Source of the DNA: a virus
Reading direction: 5' to 3' (one strand)
IMG/VR virus record: IMGVR_UViG_3300033143_002274
Location: 1 to 64,000 of that record
Length of the DNA: 64,000 nucleotides
Shown here: piece by piece, positions 13,910 through 22,276 of the stretch
How positions within the stretch are numbered: the first letter of the stretch is position 1
How the letters are laid out: each line of letters begins with the position of its first letter
Program-made: the position numbers and the translations under genes
Notes under the pieces: generated by a model
Database searches by the model: none
What the model saw: only the letters and a program-made list of their open reading frames with translations
What the model was told of the DNA's origin: nothing

Positions 13910-15521
13910 TAGCCGGTACACTCCCTGTACTACTAGTTTCAGCAGGTGCAGATTCTTCAGCACCATCTTCTTCAGCCGCGCCAGCTTGTAGCGCAGTTGG
14001 AACAACATCACCAGTTTTGGTTAATTCTACTTCAATCCAATTACGTGCAGCTTCACCATCACCATATAAAAGATTCATTCGCATTTCTTCTGGCATACCG
14101 TTTACATCTTTTTCACTTAATCCCATTTCCATCAGTTTAGAACCTTCGTTCTCAACAATTTCATCTTCTTCCATCTGTAAATATTTCTTCATTGCTTCAC
14201 GTTTAGATATAGATTCCATACCTTCAGCAGATGAATATGCATTCAACAGAATGGTGTGTAATTCGTTTTGCTTATAGATAGCAAATGATTGTGGTGGTGC
14301 AATACTAAATTCTAAATCATCAGGTAATTCTGTTCCAAATTTCTTAGAGAACTTACGGAAGTTTGTAAAGATTTCTTTAGATATAAATTTCTGTAGACGT
14401 TTGACATACCCTGCATAACGTAGTTCAGCAATGTATGCTGTTCCTAATCTGCCATCATTGTTTTGTGCGCCTGATTCATTATCAGCAAAACTATCAAGGT
14501 ATGATGGTGGTATACGCATTGCCAATGCAAGTTTCTTATTGAAGAATTGCATGTCTTCTATTCGTCCCAGATTATCACCGCCCGGCAATGTCTCAACACG
14601 TGATCCACGACCTTCACCAGACTGAGCAAGGAAATAATCTTCTTGTGTTGATGCAGGATTGTAATCAGATTCAACCTGACCATTAGTAACAACCTGACGT
14701 TGACGCATTTTGTTCTTAACTTTTTCAATGTATGTTTCGGCTTTGTGTGCTGGCATCTTACCAATGTCAATGTAGAATACTCTACGTTCAGGAGCACGAA
14801 CAATCCTGTAGATAACAACAGCATCTTCAAGTAATTGTAATTGTTTCCATACACGATATACTTTCTCAAGTATTGATTCACCCATAGGAGCATCACATGT
14901 TTTAAGTATCATTAATTTCTTGGCAGGAATCTTTTCTAATTCTGTTGCGGCATTTGTTCTTGTTTGAGTTTTTGGTTTGAAAATTTCAGTGCCATTATCT
15001 GTCTTGTATGCACCTTCTCTGTCATATAAATAGAATTCAACTTTTTCATCGTCTTTCTTATCTAACATGTACCCTTTGATTCTGTCAGTCTTAAGTTTAG
15101 CTAAAGACCCATCAGCTTTTGATTCAAACAACACAATGCCATACTTCAACATTTCTCTGGCGTAATTATAGAATTTGTAATCAAGTTGAGTTTTCTTTTC
15201 CCAGATGTCTAACGTCTTATTGATAGTTTTCAATTGAGTTTCTTTGACATCATCTTCAAATCCAAGTTCGAATAACGAATCATCATCAGCATTCTCAGAT
15301 GAAATATCTTCTGCAATGATGTCAAGGGCGCGTGTGATATCGGTTGTCATGTCCATGTTACGGTATTTGTTGATACGTTCATCCCATTGACCACCAAACT
15401 CAACTAAGTTGTTATACCAAGAGTTGTTTCCTGTGGCAGATGACGCAGCAGGACTGTATGAACCTGAAGTTTTTACACCACCAGATACCGGACGCCATGT
15501 TCTTTCGAAATATGTAGACAT
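13899..15521 (-). CDS. 20: Portal protein, gp20-like
   Basis: A 540-aa portal (T4 gp20 is 524 aa). Recognisable stretches include IYRIVRAPERRVFYIDIG, followed by the RQRQVVTNGQ and DNLGRIEDMQFFNKKL regions shared by T4-type portals. It would form the dodecameric vertex for DNA packaging and neck attachment. A late promoter octamer lies 24 nt upstream. The C-terminus is an acidic Ala/Glu/Ser tail. Confidence 0.93.
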   Translation of the reverse strand: MSTYFERTWRPVSGGVKTSGSYSPAASSATGNNSWYNNLVEFGGQWDERINKYRNMDMTTDITRALDIIAEDISSENADDDSLFELGFEDDVKETQLKTINKTLDIWEKKTQLDYKFYNYAREMLKYGIVLFESKADGSLAKLKTDRIKGYMLDKKDDEKVEFYLYDREGAYKTDNGTEIFKPKTQTRTNAATELEKIPAKKLMILKTCDAPMGESILEKVYRVWKQLQLLEDAVVIYRIVRAPERRVFYIDIGKMPAHKAETYIEKVKNKMRQRQVVTNGQVESDYNPASTQEDYFLAQSGEGRGSRVETLPGGDNLGRIEDMQFFNKKLALAMRIPPSYLDSFADNESGAQNNDGRLGTAYIAELRYAGYVKRLQKFISKEIFTNFRKFSKKFGTELPDDLEFSIAPPQSFAIYKQNELHTILLNAYSSAEGMESISKREAMKKYLQMEEDEIVENEGSKLMEMGLSEKDVNGMPEEMRMNLLYGDGEAARNWIEVELTKTGDVVPTALQAGAAEEDGAEESAPAETSSTGSVPANEK

Positions 15522-15544
15522 TAATAATTCCTATTGTTATAACT

Positions 15545-15552
15545 TATTTATC
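15545..15552 (-). promoter_or_regulatory. Late promoter of gp20
   Basis: Octamer GATAAATA on the minus strand, overlapping the end of the ATP-grasp gene and directed at the portal gene. Confidence 0.7.
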
Positions 15553-16366
15553 TACGATTACTTTCGATAGATTTGATCAAGTCATGACTGATTGCTTTGT
15601 TTGACATTGATGGATAACTGTTGACCTCAAGTACAATCAAATGGTTATCTTTAATTAGTTCATCATGGTTCTTAATTCGTCCAATGAGTTTGGTTGCTTT
15701 ACTGGCAGTGAATCCCATGATACTTTCACCCATAACCATATCGTCAATTTGACCAGCAGATACTACTGCCACATCAACACCACTCAACCCATACCCAAGA
15801 ATTTCAGTTGCCTTAATTGCAATCTCAGCAACTGCTGATCCAACTGCTGAACTTTGGGATATCTGACTGATAGAAACATTCGCACCTGATTTCTTATAGA
15901 TACCAGATACATGGTACTGACCATTCATATAATAGACGATGACCCTAAATTCAGCTTCGATGTCAACCAAATGTTGAAAGATGTAATCTTCTGGGTTATC
16001 AGGAAGTTTGTTAATGAGTTGCCCTTGTTGTCTCATTCCGGTCTTACGTTTGGCAATCATTCTGTTGATGTCAACTTTGATGGCATCAGTGTACGTCTTA
16101 AGGGTATTCACTTTCTTTTTGAGTTTGTTGTATTGTTGTGCTTTATCAAAGTATCTGTTACCAACAAACACAACGTTGTTTGCTGGTGGTATTGTGTTCC
16201 TGCCAAATTCAATGAATACAGTATCAGGTGAATAGAATTCTTCTGGATCAAATATTTCAACTGAACTTGATCTCTTGACCAACTTGGGTACGGTAGTCTT
16301 GAATGCACCAGTTGCTCTGTCTAATCCTTTGACGATGATTGCTTCGAATAAGTTAGTTAGTTTCAT
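15548..16366 (-). CDS. ATP-grasp ligase-like protein with capsid-targeting-like N-terminus
   Basis: The C-terminal half has the ATP-grasp pattern: EAEFRVIVYYMNG, then ILGYGLSGVDVAVV, then LIVLEVNSYPSMSN with the metal-binding Glu/Asn. Such enzymes join a carboxylate to an amine or thiol using ATP (RimK or glutathione synthetase type). The first residues MKLTNLFEA match the T4 capsid-targeting style with a predicted gp21 cut LFE/A. It is packed between two GNAT genes and the portal. I infer a virion-packaged enzyme that would modify a host protein on entry; the substrate is unknown. Confidence 0.75.
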   Translation of the reverse strand: MKLTNLFEAIIVKGLDRATGAFKTTVPKLVKRSSSVEIFDPEEFYSPDTVFIEFGRNTIPPANNVVFVGNRYFDKAQQYNKLKKKVNTLKTYTDAIKVDINRMIAKRKTGMRQQGQLINKLPDNPEDYIFQHLVDIEAEFRVIVYYMNGQYHVSGIYKKSGANVSISQISQSSAVGSAVAEIAIKATEILGYGLSGVDVAVVSAGQIDDMVMGESIMGFTASKATKLIGRIKNHDELIKDNHLIVLEVNSYPSMSNKAISHDLIKSIESNRR

Positions 16367-16890
16367 TTTGGAATGATGCCATATAGTGAATGACGTTTTG
16401 CGTAATAAGTTAATTGTTTACTGGTGGGTGAATCATGTTTAGAACTTTCACTAAAATCACTGACACCATACCATTCACTGACACCCATCTTCTTCCAGAA
16501 GGACAGTGCAGAAGGTTTAATATCAAATATCTTCAGATCACCCTTGACGGTTTTCATCAATGATTTGATAATCATCTTTCCATAACCACCCTTACGAAAT
16601 TTAGGTTTCAACATGATGTTTACCAGACCATCAATCTCACCATTACTGTCTTTGACAAACACTTCAATGAATCCACGTTCATGTTCGTTTTGTTTTTCCT
16701 GAAATTCTTCTTTGGATAATCCCTTTATGTCATATACTATATATTTCAATCTGGTATGGTCTGCATCACTATTACCTGAACGTGTGCCACCTGCTAACAA
16801 GATGTCATCATTCTGATATGAGGTCATACCCATACCATGTTCTGCTTTTTCTAATTTGGCAATTGCCTCAAACAGTTGAACGAGAATCAT
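16363..16890 (-). CDS. GNAT acetyltransferase with capsid-targeting-like N-terminus
   Basis: GNAT motif A is visible as GLVNIMLKPKFRKGGYGKMI (acetyl-CoA loop RKGGYG), followed by a motif B-like region ending SALSFWKKMGV. The N-terminus MILVQLFEAIAKLEKA carries LFE/A, a predicted gp21 site, like its downstream neighbour. It overlaps the ATP-grasp gene by 4 nt. Possible roles are acylation of host proteins after ejection or of phage structural proteins. Confidence 0.78.
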   Translation of the reverse strand: MILVQLFEAIAKLEKAEHGMGMTSYQNDDILLAGGTRSGNSDADHTRLKYIVYDIKGLSKEEFQEKQNEHERGFIEVFVKDSNGEIDGLVNIMLKPKFRKGGYGKMIIKSLMKTVKGDLKIFDIKPSALSFWKKMGVSEWYGVSDFSESSKHDSPTSKQLTYYAKRHSLYGIIPK

Positions 16891-17450
16891 TAGAATTCCT
16901 TAATGACGTATTCATCAAAATATAAACTGATAATTTCTTTTGCTTCTTCACTCTTTCCAATCATCCATACATATAATTTGTTGTTGGTGAATGGTGATTT
17001 GATATGCAGGAACAAAGTTGACTTGGAATCTCTGTCAAGTAACTTGTTAATTTTCTTGTTCTTAACGTCTGTGGTCATGAATACTGCATCAAATGTCTTA
17101 ACACGTTTCAATGCTGCTTTATATAATTTAAGGACGTTAGGTAAGCTGCTGTGTTCTTTGGCAAGCATAAGATATCCCATTTCAGCAAGACTCGAACCTT
17201 CTTCATCTTTCAGCACCTTAAGACCAATACTTCCAACCATCTGATCAGAACCTTTGATGAACAATCCCCATAACCGTCCTCTGCTTCCCAATCTTTTGAT
17301 CAGACGTGCTGGTGTTAATTTCCACATCAATGTACCTGCTTCATTATAGAAATCAGAGAACATTTGTAATCCTGCTTTGTCTGAAATCTTAATGGGACGG
17401 ACTTCATATTGTTCTGATGCTTCTGTTACTATTGTTTGTTCAAATTTCAT
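16890..17450 (-). CDS. Second GNAT-fold protein with capsid-targeting-like N-terminus
   Basis: The middle region LWGLFIKGSDQMVGSIGLKV and AEMGYLML have the beta4-beta5 pattern of GNAT enzymes. The acetyl-CoA loop is less canonical than in the neighbouring gene, so activity is uncertain. It begins MKFEQTIVTEASE, close in style to the T4 peptide MKTYQEFITEA. The start shares one base with the upstream stop. Confidence 0.65.
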   Translation of the reverse strand: MKFEQTIVTEASEQYEVRPIKISDKAGLQMFSDFYNEAGTLMWKLTPARLIKRLGSRGRLWGLFIKGSDQMVGSIGLKVLKDEEGSSLAEMGYLMLAKEHSSLPNVLKLYKAALKRVKTFDAVFMTTDVKNKKINKLLDRDSKSTLFLHIKSPFTNNKLYVWMIGKSEEAKEIISLYFDEYVIKEF

Positions 17451-17755
17451 TAGTGACTGTTCCTTATTGCGACTAATTGTGCTTTGTATCTGTCAAGCAT
17501 TGCACGTTCTAATGGTGATGCTTTGCCACTGTTCACTTTAAATTGTAGTGAAAATATCTTGTTCTCAAGTTTGGTGATGCTTTTGTTTTTCTCAATTGCT
17601 TTGTAATCAGCAACATGCATGTACCTTGAATCTATTGTAATTGCTGCTTCAGCTATACCCCAGATGCCACCACTGATTGCGGTAAATGCACCTATAACCA
17701 ACATAATCTTTTTCAGATTGATGTTCATTGTAAATTGTACGTTATTATCTGGCAT
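17450..17755 (-). CDS. Single-pass membrane protein (101 aa)
   Basis: Residues 14-38 (KKIMLVIGAFTAISGGIWGI) form a hydrophobic helix followed by a charged coiled-coil tail. The arrangement resembles membrane-anchored phage proteins such as spanin or holin accessory proteins, but it sits in the head operon. Function is unknown. Confidence 0.6.
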   Translation of the reverse strand: MPDNNVQFTMNINLKKIMLVIGAFTAISGGIWGIAEAAITIDSRYMHVADYKAIEKNKSITKLENKIFSLQFKVNSGKASPLERAMLDRYKAQLVAIRNSH

Positions 17756-17765
17756 ATCCTTATCC

Positions 17766-18545
17766 TTAATGTCTGACGTAAGCTACTAATTCTTTGCCGT
17801 TCCAACAAGTACGACATTTCTTACAGTTACCAACCGCTTTAATGGATGGTTGATTTTTTGTCTTACTCTGTGGTACTTCTCCATCTACACTTAATGACGA
17901 TGGACATATCACTACACCTTTCGGTACACCAAATTTAACCCATTGTCTAGCAGTCTTAATATCAACAACGGTACTGCCATCACCTTTGACAAATGTGCCA
18001 TCTACCTGACCAGAACTACGTCTGACCTTCACATTCTTTAATTTGTCCATCTTGTCAATGACAACTGCCAGTTTGGGTATGTCATGCGACATAGTGGGAA
18101 ACCAATGAGTTACATGTTTAGTTTTCTTCATTACTTCTAATATCTTTTCAGCTAACTTAGGATGATAAACATCACCACTGTCAAACCAACGCATCTTTCT
18201 GACTTCTTCTAACACTTCAACCATGTCATCCACCCATCCACTACGTTTCCAATCTTTTTGATTGTGTGTACGAGGATCTTTTACGTTTGGTCTTATGAAA
18301 TTTCCCTTCTTTGCATAACATGATATGCATGATGGTTTTAGTTCACCTGTTGTTGGACACTTACTGCCGGGACAGGTAATCCCAGCATTCAGACTCCAAG
18401 ATGGTACATTTTTTGGCATCTTAGCACCCTGTGACATTTTGATATCTTCAGATGCTTCAGTAATAAAGTCACTGTCATTCCATGATACTGGAATGTTAGT
18501 GAGTGCTTCTTGTATTTCATGTTCAATTAAATGGTCAAGTTTCAT
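17766..18545 (-). CDS. GP88-like Cys-rich protein with capsid-targeting-like N-terminus
   Basis: Residues from about 45 have the pattern SWSLNAGITCPGSKCPTTG, then CISCYAKKG, and a C-terminal CKKCRTCW cluster. This matches my recollection of the phage GP88 family, whose conserved Cys suggest a metal or Fe-S site. The N-terminus MKLDHLIEHEIQEALT contains IQE/A, and a further FITE/AS lies near residue 30, both gp21-type sites. It starts just downstream of a late promoter that is shared back-to-back with the plus-strand gene at 18571. Confidence 0.65.
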   Translation of the reverse strand: MKLDHLIEHEIQEALTNIPVSWNDSDFITEASEDIKMSQGAKMPKNVPSWSLNAGITCPGSKCPTTGELKPSCISCYAKKGNFIRPNVKDPRTHNQKDWKRSGWVDDMVEVLEEVRKMRWFDSGDVYHPKLAEKILEVMKKTKHVTHWFPTMSHDIPKLAVVIDKMDKLKNVKVRRSSGQVDGTFVKGDGSTVVDIKTARQWVKFGVPKGVVICPSSLSVDGEVPQSKTKNQPSIKAVGNCKKCRTCWNGKELVAYVRH

Positions 18546-18550
18546 TTAAG

Positions 18551-18566
18551 TATTTATGATAAATAC
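18551..18566. promoter_or_regulatory. Overlapping divergent late promoters
   Basis: TATTTATGATAAATA contains the late octamer on both strands: GATAAATA for the plus-strand gene at 18571 and CATAAATA for the minus-strand gene at 18545. The two sites are almost superimposed. Confidence 0.7.
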
Positions 18567-18570
18567 CAAT

Positions 18571-19131
18571 ATGGCAGTAACCAGCGCACAAAGAAAGGAT
18601 TGGGAACAATTATATGATGGATTCGACACAAAAGATGTGGGTGCGGGTACGATAGACCCCAACATATATGCAACCGATTCCTATCGTAAAAAGAAAGTTA
18701 AGAAGATTATGATTGGGGGTCTGAACCGTATCGTTTATGGTGGTGCAGAACATGACAACAATCCATTGGCACTAACTATCTTTTACAATCCTAAGTATGG
18801 TGCTGTTCTTTCCTATAATCTTGATTATGCTCCTAAGAAAGTCCGTAAGGCAATGATTGATTTTGTGATTAAGTCTAATATCAAACGAATCAAGAAAGGC
18901 CAGCCGATGATCATAGATTATTACACCCTGAAGAAAGCAATCCCTGTATCAACAAAGATTGTAAGATTGTACAAAATACAATTGATTAGGGTAGTTGAAA
19001 CATTCCCATTGAACAGTTGGGGTACTGCTATTGGTCAAAAATCATCTTGGCAGAATCACTATAAGAAGTCTTCTGGCAACGATTCTTCAATCAAGAAATT
19101 TATAAAATCAGTGAAGGGATTCTTCAGTTAA
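18571..19131 (+). CDS. Hypothetical late protein (186 aa)
   Basis: I use the ATG at 18571 because the earlier in-frame ATG overlaps the late promoter. The protein is basic, with an N-terminal YDGFDTKDVGAGTIDPN segment and a central beta/helical domain (LALTIFYNPKYGAVLSYNLD). The late promoter indicates a structural or assembly role, possibly head completion or DNA-end binding. I do not recognise the family. Confidence 0.65.
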   Translation: MAVTSAQRKDWEQLYDGFDTKDVGAGTIDPNIYATDSYRKKKVKKIMIGGLNRIVYGGAEHDNNPLALTIFYNPKYGAVLSYNLDYAPKKVRKAMIDFVIKSNIKRIKKGQPMIIDYYTLKKAIPVSTKIVRLYKIQLIRVVETFPLNSWGTAIGQKSSWQNHYKKSSGNDSSIKKFIKSVKGFFS

Positions 19132-19463
19132 TAAGAATCACGTTTCTCAAAATCATTCTCTTTAAGAAGTGTAGTCAAATCTTGTCCGTCTGTTAGTTCA
19201 ACAGAGGCAATGTAACGTCCGTACTTACCTGTTTTAGATGTTCTGATGATAATGTAAGTATCTAACATCAATGCTGTCACAAACGCTTTAGCGGCGTTAC
19301 CATGAGTACGTTCAGCTTCATTTGTTGGTCTGTATGATTCAGGTGTGTCTATATCAGCTAATCTTAGCTTGGTTGTGATAGTCATTTGAAAACCAACATC
19401 AATTTCACATTCAAACGTATCACCATCTAAAATTCTTATAACTTTCGCTTTGTATGTATACAT
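19128..19463 (-). CDS. Thermonuclease (SNase) family nuclease
   Basis: A 111-aa OB-fold nuclease. VIRILDGDTFECEIDVGF gives the first catalytic Asp, and LRLADIDTPE gives the Arg/Asp/Glu set equivalent to staphylococcal R35, D40 and E43. KTGKYGRYIA supplies the second Arg (R87 equivalent). There is no signal peptide, so it acts inside the cell or virion. A late promoter lies upstream. It may process DNA during packaging or degrade host DNA. It converges with the plus-strand late gene with a 4-nt overlap. Confidence 0.85.
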   Translation of the reverse strand: MYTYKAKVIRILDGDTFECEIDVGFQMTITTKLRLADIDTPESYRPTNEAERTHGNAAKAFVTALMLDTYIIIRTSKTGKYGRYIASVELTDGQDLTTLLKENDFEKRDSY

Positions 19464-19468
19464 GGTTG

Positions 19469-19476
19469 TATTTATA
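19469..19476 (-). promoter_or_regulatory. Late promoter of the thermonuclease gene
   Basis: Perfect TATAAATA on the minus strand, 5 nt upstream of the start codon region and overlapping the end of the HUH Rep gene. The mRNA leader would be very short or absent. Confidence 0.6.
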
Positions 19477-19984
19477 TGAAATCAAACGTAACGTTATCCT
19501 TACCTAACAACCCAATATTGTTATACTCGTAATCGTACCCTTCTTTTGTTAAGTACCGTGACAAGTTACCTGAATCAGTCTCCGCAGCCCTTACGTCTAT
19601 ACCTTCATCACTAAATGGTCGGTACTTCTTACCACCAATCCCAGTATGCCAAACTTTAGCAAAAGCCTTATGAGTAATAGCATTTATGACTTCATCCGTT
19701 CTTTTAAGGTTAGTATCGTTTACAACCAAAATATGAAAATGTGGCGCACCTGATTTATGTCTTTCTAATACAACAACACCTTTCATATAATTAATCTTAT
19801 GTTTGGTGAAGCTATTACGATATAACATTCTATTACAATTGTATAACGCATGATTTAACTTATCCAAACATACCTTATCACTAAACTTATACTTAAATGT
19901 AACTGTGATCATTCTAACTACATCTAAATTATTCATAAACTCTATATAACTATTCTTTAACTTTAACTTATCTTCTTTAAACAT
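19472..19984 (-). CDS. HUH endonuclease, rolling-circle Rep-like (170 aa)
   Basis: The three Rep motifs can be followed: MITVTF (25-30) as motif I, PHFHILV (81-87) as the HUH motif with H82 and H84, and LSRYLTKEGY (141-150) with Y144 and K147 as the nicking motif III. The Glu at LERHKSGAPHFH is also typical. Such proteins nick ssDNA and stay bound through Tyr to start rolling-circle replication or transposition. It faces a ~700-nt non-coding segment with iteron-like repeats. A T4-like phage does not need it, so it is likely acquired from a small ssDNA phage, plasmid or satellite. An IS200-type transposase is less likely because motif III has the Rep spacing. Confidence 0.75.
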   Translation of the reverse strand: MFKEDKLKLKNSYIEFMNNLDVVRMITVTFKYKFSDKVCLDKLNHALYNCNRMLYRNSFTKHKINYMKGVVVLERHKSGAPHFHILVVNDTNLKRTDEVINAITHKAFAKVWHTGIGGKKYRPFSDEGIDVRAAETDSGNLSRYLTKEGYDYEYNNIGLLGKDNVTFDFI

Positions 19985-20681
19985 TGTATAACCTTATTAT
20001 AATTATTAGGTACTACTATGAAACCAAGACACCTAAATGTAATGATTTCATAACGCCTATAACTTAGTCCCAACACATTATGTTAAAGACCTTAATAAAT
20101 TACAGACGTAATTCTACCCCGTATAACTCCGATAAGGATAAACTTAATCGTAAATTATAATTAGATTTGAATAATATTTGAACAATAATATGAACTAACA
20201 CAGGTAAAATTAATCTTATGTTAGATTTTTGGCGCAAGCACCAAAAAAAAATGTTCAATCAAATCTAAGTAACTGTGAGTATTGCAAGCGTTCGTATCGT
20301 GAACCATTCGCTCCGACCTCACTTTATCAAAAAATCTGAATGGTAGAGAACACCAGACTTACATAAATCTTAAACTTATGTAAATCACATCGTCTGTTTT
20401 AAACATCCTTGTGCTTGTTTGTGATCGCTCTTGTTACTAGAGTTGGATCGGGGTAGGGTGTTAGACATTCATCCTGAAATGTCCCATAGTTTTTAGCCCC
20501 CTCACAGTATCCAAAGTTTTAAGTCTATGATTTTAATTTAGACTTTTGTTCTTATCATCTTCTTGTTTTTATTCGCGTGTAGTGGCAGCAATCAGAATCT
20601 CACAAATCCACTGTGCAGTAATCTTAAGTAATCTTGGTTATCTTATTTAGTAATCTTATTATTATCTTAATTATTATCAAT
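19985..20681. other. Gene-free structured region upstream of the HUH gene (possible origin)
   Basis: About 700 nt without a supported gene. Inverted repeats: TTAGATTT/AAATCTAA (20221-20268) with nested TTTTTGG/CCAAAAA, CAGAC/GTCTG with nested TTACATAA/TTATGTAA (20354-20396), GACATT/AATGTC (20464-20483), and AAGTCTA/TAGACTT (20521-20545). Iteron-like repeats close the region at 20618-20668. The layout resembles a Rep origin or a large untranslated RNA. Confidence 0.5.
20618..20668 (+). repeat. Iteron-like direct repeats GTAATCTT / TTATCTT
   Basis: GTAATCTT occurs at 20618, 20628 and 20650, and the shorter TTATCTT at 20638 and 20662, spaced 10-12 bp, close to one helical turn. Short phased AT-rich repeats of this kind are common Rep-binding iterons. 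Confidence 0.5.
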
Positions 20682-20987
20682 CTATAACAACCTGAAATGA
20701 ATCAGATCTATATTATCTTGTATGTATTTGTAGAAGAAGTCAAGTTCTATTCCAAATTTATCATTGTAAGAAGTACTTATGGGTTCATATAAAGGATCAT
20801 CTATACCCAGAACAGATATATAATCATCGTACTCCAAATCATTTATTATTACCACACACAATAAATGTATATCAAATACCAGATGACCCTCGCCAAATCT
20901 GTTATACAACTTATACTTACTCAGATAAGATGTATGTATCTCAGGAAAATTTTCTATTACTTGTTGGGTGAAGTATTCAGGGGTCAT
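20682..20987 (-). CDS. Small early protein with C-terminal hydrophobic tail (101 aa)
   Basis: An acidic, aromatic-rich protein, last gene of an early operon. It ends DNIDLIHFRLL, the shared C-terminal pattern (hydrophobic, F, x, L/I/M, L) also seen in five other proteins of this operon. It is coupled to the upstream gene by an ATGA overlap. Function is unknown. Confidence 0.65.
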   Translation of the reverse strand: MTPEYFTQQVIENFPEIHTSYLSKYKLYNRFGEGHLVFDIHLLCVVIINDLEYDDYISVLGIDDPLYEPISTSYNDKFGIELDFFYKYIQDNIDLIHFRLL

Positions 20988-21304
20988 AACATTTTGAATG
21001 CCATCAACTCATTTATGTTTGGTTCTTGGGCAACCCATTGGTATATTCGTTTGTTAAGTAATAACCAGTTACCATATTCCACTTTCATAGCATCGAAAGA
21101 ATCAACAATGTTATTTTGGTTCATCAACTTGTAAACGATACACCGTAATACAACTGTACTACAACTTGGCAAAACGTGTAAGGTTTCCCCAACATCAGCA
21201 TCAAGACCTTTGTTTATAGTATGCATGGCATATGCAACTACCGCAGGGAATTCCTGTTGTATTCTCTTAACCACCACTCTGGCATTCCATCTACTCTGGC
21301 TCAT
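20984..21304 (-). CDS. Small early protein with C-terminal hydrophobic tail (106 aa)
   Basis: N-terminal region RWNARVVVKRIQQEFPAVVA is helical. The C-terminus NINELMAFKML matches the tail pattern of its neighbours. It looks like a distant paralog of the 21675-21974 product: both have RIYxW before the tail. It follows an HTH gene, forming one of two HTH-partner cassettes. Confidence 0.65.
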   Translation of the reverse strand: MSQSRWNARVVVKRIQQEFPAVVAYAMHTINKGLDADVGETLHVLPSCSTVVLRCIVYKLMNQNNIVDSFDAMKVEYGNWLLLNKRIYQWVAQEPNINELMAFKML

Positions 21305-21678
21305 ACCTTGTACCCATTTTTTTTAAAATAGGCAATCGTCTTATTATCACAAGTAAATATGGCATCTTCTATTGCATACCCAACTTCTTTAGGGGTTCTG
21401 GTTTTACGTTTAGCCACATTGATCCATTTTACCCTTTGATCTTCACGTAAATCGTTTAGCATACGAAGAATCATAGCATGAGCATACGACAACACACCTT
21501 TATCAGATTCACATCTGGTGATCCAACCTCGACCTACGTTTAATACTTTTGCTAATCCCTCTTGGGTCAGCCTCAGATTTTCTCTGATGTTTTTCAATTC
21601 ATCTGATGTCATTGTTACAGTGTTATCCACGTAATCAATGAGTTCCAATGCAATACGATCTGAATGTGTAAGTATCAT
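21301..21678 (-). CDS. XRE/Cro-like HTH protein (125 aa)
   Basis: Residues 24-60 give an HTH: MTSDELKNIRENLRLTQEGL, then AKVLNVGRGWITRCESDKG with the TQEGLAKVL turn typical of XRE repressors. The C-terminal part ends NGYKV. It overlaps both neighbours by 4 nt. It could regulate the operon or pair with the adjacent small protein as in toxin-antitoxin modules; that is speculative. Confidence 0.75.
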   Translation of the reverse strand: MILTHSDRIALELIDYVDNTVTMTSDELKNIRENLRLTQEGLAKVLNVGRGWITRCESDKGVLSYAHAMILRMLNDLREDQRVKWINVAKRKTRTPKEVGYAIEDAIFTCDNKTIAYFKKNGYKV

Positions 21679-21974
21679 AACATCCTCATTTGAATAAGTT
21701 CTTGATGGGTATTAATCCAATTGTAAATTCTACGATAGAGTATTGAGTACTTGCCGCGTTTGACACCCATGTATTCAAATACTTTGTTAGTACCTTTATA
21801 TTCAACCACAACCAATCTATCAACTATACGAAAAATCATTTTTGGATTATCAGCAGCATAATGAAAAAACATTAAATCATTCGTATTCATCCAACTGATG
21901 ATGTATGGATACTCAGATTCAATCTTATCCATCAACTTAGTTGCAGTCATTCTTTTTTGGCGTTCTGAAATCAT
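21675..21974 (-). CDS. Small early protein with C-terminal hydrophobic tail (99 aa)
   Basis: I place the start at 21974 because it forms an ATGA overlap with the upstream HTH stop, as throughout this operon; an upstream ATG at 22004 is possible. The protein has YRRIYNWINTHQELIQMRML at its end, paralleling the 20984-21304 product. No domain is recognised. Confidence 0.65.
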   Translation of the reverse strand: MISERQKRMTATKLMDKIESEYPYIISWMNTNDLMFFHYAADNPKMIFRIVDRLVVVEYKGTNKVFEYMGVKRGKYSILYRRIYNWINTHQELIQMRML

Positions 21975-22276
21975 TTGAAATGATATTCTGATATTAGCTG
22001 ACACCCAGACTTCTTAACGTACTGTTTACGTTTGTCTATTGGCATTGATGCAACCTTACGTAAAAGTTTTGCATGTTTCTTATCAACTGTTAACGTTGGG
22101 TTAGTGGAAGTTTCGTATACACGAACAGCAGTTTTGTCACTCTTAAGGAAACATACCATACCTTCTCTGGTAAGATCCAAAGCTATTCTGATCTTCTTGA
22201 ATTCGAATTGTGTCATGCCAGCACCATCATCACGCCCGATACCGGCATGTATTCTTTCACACTGTGTTATCTTCAT
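21971..22276 (-). CDS. XRE-like HTH protein (101 aa)
   Basis: Contains MTQFEFKKIRIALDLTREGM followed by VCFLKSDKTAVRVYE, aligning with the HTH of the 21301-21678 product (same spacing of KIR-x5-LT-x-EG). The two HTH genes and their partners look like a duplicated two-gene cassette. Confidence 0.7.
   Translation of the reverse strand: MKITQCERIHAGIGRDDGAGMTQFEFKKIRIALDLTREGMVCFLKSDKTAVRVYETSTNPTLTVDKKHAKLLRKVASMPIDKRKQYVKKSGCQLISEYHFK

Noticed and set aside
19472-19984. IS200/IS605 transposase instead of Rep
   Set aside because: There is an HUH motif, but no flanking imperfect palindromes with guide sequences or TnpB were seen, and motif III matches Rep proteins better. Kept as an alternative only.
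20226-20247. TTTTTGG/CCAAAAA hairpin as terminator
   Set aside because: The stem is followed by A residues on the plus strand and not by a T-run on either strand, so it is listed only as structure.
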